From positions 16,877 through 80,876 of the forward strand of contig NZ_JAJOIL010000005.1 in assembly GCF_021209385.1 (NCBI RefSeq): a stretch of 64,000 nucleotides of DNA, given 5' to 3'. This stretch comes from Seleniivibrio sp. GTDB lineage: Bacteria > Chrysiogenota > Deferribacteres > Deferribacterales > Geovibrionaceae. Position numbers and translations under genes: made by a program. Below, in pieces: positions 56,532-64,000 of this stretch (within the stretch, counting starts at the first letter, position 1; every line of letters begins with the position of its first letter). The notes under the pieces were generated by a model. The model saw nothing but the letters and a program-made list of their open reading frames with translations. It had not been told where the DNA came from and did no database searches.

Positions 56532-59273
56532 TTGGGGGCACCTACTATGCAGCCTCTCGCTTCTGCCGCATCGAAGAAACAGAAATATTACGATGCAGCA
56601 ATGATAATTTTTCTGTCTGCCGCCGGATACCTCGGAAACATTTTTAAATTCGAGATATTCTTTAACGTCGATTTCCTTTTCGGCAGTATAGCGGTAATGT
56701 ACGCCATCAAGCGCTACGGCAAGCTGGGCATAATCCCTGCCATCATAGCGTCGCTTTACACCTATACCCTCTGGAACCACCCGTATGCAATAATAATCTT
56801 CACGGCAGAGGCGGCATTTGTTGCTTTTACGCGCAGACGTGAAGAGGATATAATTATCCTTGATCTCATATACTGGCTGACTTTCGGAGCCGGCATGGTG
56901 TTCTTTTTCTATCATTACGTCATGGGGCTTCCGACCGAATCATCCCAGATAGTTATCCTTAAACAGAGCATAAACGGGATAACAAACGCGCTGTGCGGTT
57001 CGCTCATTTACCACGGACTTAACTATTTTCGTAAAGTATCCGGTTATAATTTCAGACGGATATCCTTCCGCCAGACATTTTTCAAAATAATCATGCTCAT
57101 CGCCGCCATACCTGCGCTTCTTTACGTTATCATCGGAGTCAAAATGCAGACGGTCGCTCTTACGGAAGGGCTTAAGGACAACCTCAACACCATATATAAT
57201 ACAGCATCCATATCATTCGGATCGCTCACAAAAGATGTTAACAAAAAAATAAGAATAATCGCCTCAATTGAAAAAGAGCACGAACAGCCGCGCATTGAAG
57301 ATAATATGAAAAGCATTCTGATGTCGTCTGACACCTTCACGGGCATAGGGTATGTTTCACCTGATATAAAACCGAGAGTGATCTACAGCAAGACATACGA
57401 CAAACTTTCTGAACACAGAAACGTCGATTTGAATAAAAATGCGATTTACAGGCAGGCAGCACGCTCCGGTAACGTTATCTTTTCAAATCTCCTGCCGAAC
57501 AGTCTTCAATATCCTCAGCAGAATACTGTTCTTGCTGTGAAAGCTTTGTTTGACGACAAGAACAAGCTGTCGGGTTATGTTCAGGGCAGTATAGATTTCA
57601 AAACAGTGGAAAATCTTCTGCGTTCTGTTTCACAGGATTCAAGGGTTCTGCTGACACTCTCAGACAGCCGCGGGAAAATCATAATCAGCACCGATCCGCA
57701 AAAATCACCCGGACAAAAACTCACCTTTCCGTCGGGTTCATTTGCGGAGGATTATGACAAAAGAGGCATTTTTCTTCTCACGCCCTGCCCGGCAGACAAC
57801 ATCTCTGTCATGACGAAATGGAAAAACGCCTTCTATATAAAGAAAGGTACTCTGGGAGATTCGGGGCTGACCCTGACGGCAATGGTTCCACTTTCCGCCC
57901 ATGTACAGCGGGTGAACGATATCGGATTCAGTGCGCTAAAAATAATATATATCATGATGATACTCTGTATTCTTGCCGCACTGTTCATAAGCAGACAGGT
58001 ATCGTTTCATCTTGAAACTCTGCGCAGATGCTCCAGCGAATTGCCTGAAATAGTCCATTCGGGCAGTAAGTTTTCAAGAATCAACTCGGTCTTCTCGGAA
58101 GTGTCCGAGCTTTCGGATAACTTTGTTAACATATCCGCTATGCTCTCCGCAAAGTTTTCAGAGCTTTCAAAACAAAAAGCTGAACTGGCTCTGATACTTA
58201 ATTCAATACCCATGATAATCTTTATGAAGGATATCAACAACAGATTTCTGAGCGGAAACAGTGAGGCGGCTAAAAAAATGAACGTTAAAGAAGAAGCTCT
58301 GGCAGGCAAAAAAGTGAGCGAACTTTTTCCGGAAATGGCAGATGACGTATATGAAAACGACACAAAGGTTATTACCACTAAAAAACCTTTGCTGGGTGTT
58401 ATACAGAACTACAAACTAAAAGACAGAACCCTCGTTGTCAAAACTGACAAAATACCTATACTCGACGAAAACGGGGATGTGGCGTATATACTGGTAATAT
58501 CAACGGACATCACGGATGAACATAAGGCGCAGGCAGAGAAGCAGCGTATGCTTGAAACCCTTTATCAGCAGGCAAAAATGGCGGAGATGGGCGCCATGAC
58601 AGCCGCTATCGCCCATCAGTGGAAACAGCCGCTTAATACTATAGCTCTGTTGACGCAGATACTGATTTCCGATGCAAAGGACGAAAGCGCCACAAAAGAA
58701 TCAATTCTGTCATCCACAGATATGATAATGAAAAACGTGGAATTTATGGTGCATACAGCTAAGGATTTCACCGAATATTTCAAAATCACAAAAGAGAAAC
58801 AAATGTTTCGCGCCTGTGAGACGATATCGGAAGTTTATACCCTTGTTGAGCCTCAATTCAGGAAACACAGCGTCACCGTTGATGTCCACGAACACGAGCA
58901 TTTCCTCATATACGGACTTCGCAACGAATTTAAACAGGTTTGTCTGAATATTCTGAACAACGCAAAAGACGCTCTTGTCGAACGGAATGTCGAAAACAAA
59001 AGGATAGACGTTTATTATGAAAATGATGACAATTTCAGAAAAATCATAGTACAGGACAACGCCGGAGGTATAGACCCGAAATTATTGCCTGATAAGGTAT
59101 TTGAGATATTCCAAAGCACAAAAGGTGAAAAAGGAACCGGGTTAGGACTTTATATAAGTAAGTCTATAATTGAGGAACATATGGGCGGAAAAATAACAGC
59201 TGAGAATTCGGATCATGGAGCAAAATTCACCATATTTCTTCCAATAGATCAGACAATTACGAAGGAGAATTGA
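56532..59273 (+). CDS. Membrane-bound sensor histidine kinase (multi-TM N-domain, Cache-like, PAS, HisKA, HATPase)
   Basis: AIAHQWKQPLNTIALLTQ H-box; DNAGGIDPKLLPDKVFEIFQSTKGEKGTGLGLYISKSIIEEHMGG. Confidence 0.92.
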   Translation: MGAPTMQPLASAASKKQKYYDAAMIIFLSAAGYLGNIFKFEIFFNVDFLFGSIAVMYAIKRYGKLGIIPAIIASLYTYTLWNHPYAIIIFTAEAAFVAFTRRREEDIIILDLIYWLTFGAGMVFFFYHYVMGLPTESSQIVILKQSINGITNALCGSLIYHGLNYFRKVSGYNFRRISFRQTFFKIIMLIAAIPALLYVIIGVKMQTVALTEGLKDNLNTIYNTASISFGSLTKDVNKKIRIIASIEKEHEQPRIEDNMKSILMSSDTFTGIGYVSPDIKPRVIYSKTYDKLSEHRNVDLNKNAIYRQAARSGNVIFSNLLPNSLQYPQQNTVLAVKALFDDKNKLSGYVQGSIDFKTVENLLRSVSQDSRVLLTLSDSRGKIIISTDPQKSPGQKLTFPSGSFAEDYDKRGIFLLTPCPADNISVMTKWKNAFYIKKGTLGDSGLTLTAMVPLSAHVQRVNDIGFSALKIIYIMMILCILAALFISRQVSFHLETLRRCSSELPEIVHSGSKFSRINSVFSEVSELSDNFVNISAMLSAKFSELSKQKAELALILNSIPMIIFMKDINNRFLSGNSEAAKKMNVKEEALAGKKVSELFPEMADDVYENDTKVITTKKPLLGVIQNYKLKDRTLVVKTDKIPILDENGDVAYILVISTDITDEHKAQAEKQRMLETLYQQAKMAEMGAMTAAIAHQWKQPLNTIALLTQILISDAKDESATKESILSSTDMIMKNVEFMVHTAKDFTEYFKITKEKQMFRACETISEVYTLVEPQFRKHSVTVDVHEHEHFLIYGLRNEFKQVCLNILNNAKDALVERNVENKRIDVYYENDDNFRKIIVQDNAGGIDPKLLPDKVFEIFQSTKGEKGTGLGLYISKSIIEEHMGGKITAENSDHGAKFTIFLPIDQTITKEN

Positions 59274-59365
59274 TATTTTATCATTTGATAAATTGAATAC
59301 TATCTGTTATAGATGTTATATCTTACGCAGTAAGACTTATTTGCTTTTTTTATTGGGAGCGCAAC

Positions 59366-62083
59366 TTGTTGAATACTGTCCGCATTAATTTTTATGCGGT
59401 TTTAGTCATAGCCATGCTCGGAACGCTTGGATATGTCTTTAACCAGAATAAACTTGAACTCTTTTTCAATGTGGATTTTCTGTTCGGCGGTTTTTTCGCC
59501 GTAATAGCCGTAAAAAGATACGGGGTATACGGGATCTTTGCCGCAGCTATTGCTTCGTTCAGCACATATTTCCTGTGGAATCACCCTTACGCAATTATAA
59601 TCTTTACCGCAGAGGCTTCAGTTCTTGCATATTTCAGCAATAAAAGCGATGACCTCGTAATAATCGACATATTATACTGGCTGACACTGGGTCTGCTGTT
59701 TGTGTTCTTTTTCTATTCGGGCGTGATGGGTCTCGGAATAAAAAATTCCGCCATCGTATATCTGAAACAGAGCATCAACGGCATATTCAATACACTTTTC
59801 GCAGTTACCGCCGGAAACTTATGGAATCTCATTTCAAAAGAGATAGGGATTAAATATGCAAAAGTATCCCTGAGATCCATAATTTTCAGCACGATCCTGT
59901 TTCTGACTGCTGTTCCGGCGCTGTTTTATATCGTTTCAAACGTGCGGCACCACTCGCAATCAATGTCAAACGATATGCAGCTTGAACTGAACTCCATGAC
60001 AAACGCAGCATCGCTCTCCACCGACAACGTTCTGCGCTCCAGCATGACAAGTCTGAACACCCTTGCGGATAATATTCAGGAATGTTTAAACGAGTCCGGC
60101 GTAAATTCTCTGGGCGAAGAAAGGATAATAACCGTTCTGCGCTCATCGGAAGCTTTCCTTGGGCTGGGCTTCATCAAAACAGACAAAACATCCGCGCCTA
60201 TATACACCTACAGCGACGGTGAACTGAAAAGGTATTACGGCAAAGACTACAGCGACCGGAATTATTATGCTCTTGCCGACAAAAGCAAAGATATCATCAT
60301 TTCGGAAGCACGCAAAAGCAACCTGCTTAACCTGAATAACTCCATACTGATATTGGTTAAAGCCGTAAAAAATGCCGATGGAAAAGTATTGGGATATGTT
60401 CAGGGCGGCATACAGTTCCAGTCTGTCTATAACCTTCTGAACACAGTATCAAAGGATTCAGGAATCTTCTTCACCCTTGCAGACAGGCAGAACAGACCCC
60501 TTGTGACTACAAACCCGCAATATCAGGGGCAAAGCATCATCCCTGCCAAAAGCACCGACGGCATAATTGAGGATTTCGGCAACGGCATAATGCAATGGAC
60601 CGTGCTGCCCAAAACCAATAAATCCGTCATGACACGATGGCAGAAGTCTTATTACATTAAATCCGTACCAATCAATTCCGACCCCAAGCTGACACTCACT
60701 GCGGAAATGCCTCTAACCTCTTATGTAGCAGATATCATTAACATGGGTCTGAATGCCCTTACAGTAACATATATAACCATAGTGCTGTCTGTGGTGCTTG
60801 CCTGGTTTGTAAGCCGCAGAACCGCATTCCACCTGAGCAGGCTGTCCTCAAGAACTGCCCACATACACGAAAACCTGCAATCCGAATCGTCAGACGGCTG
60901 GCCGAACTCCGTATTCAGCGAGATAACAGAACTCTCAACAAATTTCCGTCAGATGGAGCAAGAGCTTACAAAATATTTCAAAGAACTCAACATACAGAAG
61001 AACGAACTGGAAATAATCCTCGATTCACTGCCTATCATTATTTTCCTGAAAGATACCAGAAATTACATAACATTCGCCAATAAGACCGCTTCAAACTTTG
61101 TTTCCATCGGCAGAATAGACAAAAAACCTGTCAGCGATATCTTCCGCCACGACCACGCAAGATTCTATGCCGACGACAAAAAAGTCATGGAAACAAAGAA
61201 ACCCGTACTGAAGATAGTTCAAACCTATCCTTTTGAATCAGGAACAATTACAGTCATTACCGACAAGATCCCCCTTTTCGGAGATGACGGAAACGTTAAG
61301 TCCATTCTTGTGATCTCCAGAGACATTACGGAAGAACTCAAGGCGCAGGAAGATAAGCAGAGAACCCTTGAAATCCTCTACCAGCAGTCAAAAATGGCTG
61401 AAATGGGAGCAATGATCGGCGCCATAGCACACCAGTGGAAACAGCCGCTTAACTCCATAGCTATTCTGACACAGCTTATCGAAGCAGATGTGGAAGACGA
61501 TCAGCTATGCACAGAAACACTGATGAAAAACACTTCAATAATAATGAGCAACGTCAACTTCATGTCCCAGACGGTGAACGATTTCATAGGCTTCTTCAAA
61601 CAGGGAAAAACCAAAGAACTGTTCAAAGCCTGCGAAACCATGACGGAAATATATAATCTGCTGGACAGACAGTTTACAAAAAACAATATAGAAGTGGTGT
61701 TCCACGATCACAGACACTTTGATGTCTTCGGAATAAGAAACGAATTCAAACAGGTCTGCCTGAACATAATGAACAACGCTAAAGAAGCCCTAATAAACAG
61801 CGAAACGGAAAATAAACGCATTGATGTATATTACGAGCAGGATGATCTGATGAACAGAATCGTGATAGAGGACAACGCGGGCGGAATCCCCGAAGACCTG
61901 CTGCCGAACAAACTTTTTGAAATGTATCAAAGCACTAAGGGCGAAAAAGGAACAGGACTCGGGCTGTACATATGCAGGTCCATCATAGAAGAACATATGG
62001 GCGGACGCATCATCGCAGAAAACACTCTTACCGGGGCAAGGTTCATTATCATGCTACCTTCCGAAGAGGTTGCGATGTCCTGA
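59366..62083 (+). CDS. Paralogous membrane-bound sensor histidine kinase
   Basis: Same architecture as the preceding gene; AIAHQWKQPLNSIAILTQ; DNAGGIPEDLLPNKLFEMYQSTKGEKGTGLGLYICRSIIEEHMGG. Confidence 0.92.
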   Translation: MLNTVRINFYAVLVIAMLGTLGYVFNQNKLELFFNVDFLFGGFFAVIAVKRYGVYGIFAAAIASFSTYFLWNHPYAIIIFTAEASVLAYFSNKSDDLVIIDILYWLTLGLLFVFFFYSGVMGLGIKNSAIVYLKQSINGIFNTLFAVTAGNLWNLISKEIGIKYAKVSLRSIIFSTILFLTAVPALFYIVSNVRHHSQSMSNDMQLELNSMTNAASLSTDNVLRSSMTSLNTLADNIQECLNESGVNSLGEERIITVLRSSEAFLGLGFIKTDKTSAPIYTYSDGELKRYYGKDYSDRNYYALADKSKDIIISEARKSNLLNLNNSILILVKAVKNADGKVLGYVQGGIQFQSVYNLLNTVSKDSGIFFTLADRQNRPLVTTNPQYQGQSIIPAKSTDGIIEDFGNGIMQWTVLPKTNKSVMTRWQKSYYIKSVPINSDPKLTLTAEMPLTSYVADIINMGLNALTVTYITIVLSVVLAWFVSRRTAFHLSRLSSRTAHIHENLQSESSDGWPNSVFSEITELSTNFRQMEQELTKYFKELNIQKNELEIILDSLPIIIFLKDTRNYITFANKTASNFVSIGRIDKKPVSDIFRHDHARFYADDKKVMETKKPVLKIVQTYPFESGTITVITDKIPLFGDDGNVKSILVISRDITEELKAQEDKQRTLEILYQQSKMAEMGAMIGAIAHQWKQPLNSIAILTQLIEADVEDDQLCTETLMKNTSIIMSNVNFMSQTVNDFIGFFKQGKTKELFKACETMTEIYNLLDRQFTKNNIEVVFHDHRHFDVFGIRNEFKQVCLNIMNNAKEALINSETENKRIDVYYEQDDLMNRIVIEDNAGGIPEDLLPNKLFEMYQSTKGEKGTGLGLYICRSIIEEHMGGRIIAENTLTGARFIIMLPSEEVAMS

Positions 62084-62181
62084 CACACCATTTTCGGTAG
62101 CCCCCCAACATAGGACGCGTAATTTTTCCATTACGGGTGTATATTTATAAAACATACACACAGAGCTTATGGAGGGCATTT

Positions 62182-63651
62182 ATGCTCGAAAGTTTCAAAG
62201 AATCCGAAATCCTCTCAAAAGACCAATACACTCAGGAACTGAACAAACTCCGCACACAGCTTATCGACGCACAGTACGAATTCAAAAAATACAAAAGACC
62301 GATGATAGTCATCCTTACGGGGCTGGACGGTGCAGGCAAAGGCGAGCTTGTAAACTTTATGGCAGACATAATGGACACAAGACTTATCGAAACCTCAACC
62401 TTCTGGCAGGAAACGGACGAAGAGAGGGAACGCCCCTATTACTTCCGCTACTGGAACGCTATGCCCCCAGGCGGAAAACTGGGAATTTTTTTCAACGGAT
62501 GGTACGACAGAACAATACGCCGCGCACTGGAATCAAACGACGATCCGGAAGCTTTCGCAAGAGGTCTTGAAGAGGCGGCGGATGTTGAAAAGATGCTTGC
62601 ACAGGACGGCACGGTAATTGTCAAGATATGGGCTCATATAACCAAAAAAGAGCAAAAGAAACGCCATGACAAACTGATCAAAAAAGGGAAGCAGTCCGAA
62701 GAAATAACCAAGCGCGCCCTGTGGTATTTCAGCAAATACGAAAAGATAACCGAATGTGCGGAAGCCGCGTATAAAGCAACCCACAATGAATTTGCCCCAT
62801 GGGAGGTCATAGACTGTACGGACAGGCGCACGAGAGAGATACATTTCCTGCGGGTGATACTGGACAATATGAACCGAGCCCTGAAAGGAAATATGCCGAA
62901 AAGCAGAACTGAAAATCTGTCCGGTCTGAGTTTCCCTGACGTTCTCGGCAGTCTGAAACAGCACAAAGAGACGGATCAGAAAACTTACCGGAAAGAACTG
63001 GACGAACTTATCGACGAAATAAAGCCGCTGGCATGGGAGGCATATCAGAAATGCATCAGTACCATGATAGTCTTTGAAGGCTGGGACGCAGCAGGCAAAG
63101 GCGGCTGCATCCGCAGGCTTTTAAGAGCATTCGATATGCGTCTTTCAAAGGTAACTTCCATCGCAGCACCGACGTCGGAAGAACTTTCACGCCATTACCT
63201 CTGGCGCTTCTGGCGTCAGGTACCCCGTGCAGGTCACATCGCCATTTTCGACAGGTCGTGGTACGGCAGAGTTCTGGTGGAAAGGCTTGAAAATATTACT
63301 CCTCCCGCCGACTGGTTCCGCGGGTATTCTGAGATAAACAGCTTTGAAAAGCACCTGAGCGATCGCGGCGTACATCTGGTGAAGTTCTTCCTTCACATAA
63401 CGGACGACGAACAGCTTGAACGTTTCAAAGAGCGGCAGGAGATCCCATGGAAACAACACAAGATAACCGATGAGGACTGGCGGAACAGAGAAAAGAACGC
63501 TGAATACAAAGACGCATACAACGAGATGTTCTTTAAAACCAGTACAAAATATTCGCCATGGAAGATAATTCCGGCAAACGACAAAAAGGGCGCGCGGATG
63601 GAAGTTTTAAAGCATATAAAAGGAAGCCTGCAAAAGGTTCTGAACAAATAA
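62182..63651 (+). CDS. Two-domain PPK2-family protein (polyphosphate:AMP phosphotransferase-like)
   Basis: N-domain Walker A GLDGAGKGELVNF, C-domain Walker A GWDAAGKGGCIRRLL, FDRSWYGRVLVERLE. Confidence 0.9.
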   Translation: MLESFKESEILSKDQYTQELNKLRTQLIDAQYEFKKYKRPMIVILTGLDGAGKGELVNFMADIMDTRLIETSTFWQETDEERERPYYFRYWNAMPPGGKLGIFFNGWYDRTIRRALESNDDPEAFARGLEEAADVEKMLAQDGTVIVKIWAHITKKEQKKRHDKLIKKGKQSEEITKRALWYFSKYEKITECAEAAYKATHNEFAPWEVIDCTDRRTREIHFLRVILDNMNRALKGNMPKSRTENLSGLSFPDVLGSLKQHKETDQKTYRKELDELIDEIKPLAWEAYQKCISTMIVFEGWDAAGKGGCIRRLLRAFDMRLSKVTSIAAPTSEELSRHYLWRFWRQVPRAGHIAIFDRSWYGRVLVERLENITPPADWFRGYSEINSFEKHLSDRGVHLVKFFLHITDDEQLERFKERQEIPWKQHKITDEDWRNREKNAEYKDAYNEMFFKTSTKYSPWKIIPANDKKGARMEVLKHIKGSLQKVLNK

Positions 63652-63687
63652 GAAAGGCACGCTAACGCGTGCCTCAGACTGATGACA

Positions 63688-63726
63688 AACGCCGTATTTC
63701 GTGAGAAGTGCGGCGTTTTTTGTTTT
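63688..63726 (+). terminator. Hairpin terminator (second hairpin AGGCACGC-taac-GCGTGCCT at 63655-63674)
   Basis: AACGCCG ... CGGCGTT followed by T-run. Confidence 0.75.
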
Positions 63727-63752
63727 TGTATCTTGTTATTTCTTTTTCCGGT

Positions 63753-64000
63753 TTATATCGCATCCGAAAGCTGATTTTCATCATTTATCACGGGTATTTC
63801 AAGCATCTCTCTGAAATATATAAACAAATATGACAGCACAAGGGCTATCTTCTTCATATTCTGCACTGCCGCTGAAAGAAGGCACTGCTCAAATACTTTA
63901 CCTATTCCACGCATCCGGGCATAGCGGTGACCGTGAAGCTCCTTCGCATCCGCAAAGCTGCGCTCTACCGTCTCCTTACGCCTCCCGTATATCTTCTTAC
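63753..64000 (-). mobile_element. IS1182-like transposase, C-terminal fragment (runs off right edge)
   Basis: Reverse-strand ...KKIYGRRKETVERSFADAKELHGHRYARMRGIGKVFEQCLLSAAVQNMKKIALVLSYLF...SDAI*. Confidence 0.82.

Noticed and set aside
1-64000. CRISPR arrays, tRNA or rRNA genes
   Set aside because: No regularly spaced direct repeats and no recognisable tRNA/rRNA signatures were seen by eye; tRNAscan-SE, Infernal and a CRISPR finder would be needed to exclude them formally.

Overview
The window looks like a bacterial chromosome segment. Gene content suggests a Deferribacterota-like anaerobe, but that is inference and not proven here. Backbone loci: a minus-strand nuoABCDEFG operon (nuoG truncated at the left edge); rpsF-ssb-rpsR; dapL; dnaA; purMN; the yceD-rpmF-plsX-fabHDG-acpP-fabF-rnc-radicalSAM-rsmD-coaD fatty-acid/RNA block; and hisF-hisE. 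Accessory loci: a TonB receptor (frame-disrupted) + methyltransferase + FecBCD-type ABC import operon; a polyphosphate cluster (ppk1, degenerate Ppx/GppA-like paralogue, Ppx/GppA, CHAD, SixA) with a separate two-domain PPK2; and an aromatic-catabolism cluster (two Liv-type binding proteins, iorA, iorB, paaK). Two tandem orphan histidine kinases and an IS1182-like transposase fragment lie at the right end. The strongest undescribed candidate is at 48871-49045: a promoter, a 24-codon Phe-rich ORF (MKMNRTFTETSFFFFGFFWCSASE*), mutually exclusive hairpins and a perfect terminator, directly upstream of the aromatic cluster. This has the architecture of a phenylalanine transcription attenuator. Other items of interest: a receiver protein with a long acidic linker and a PopZ-like C-terminal helix, a degenerate Ppx paralogue, an M16 'peptidase' lacking HxxEH, and two families of dispersed palindromic intergenic repeats.
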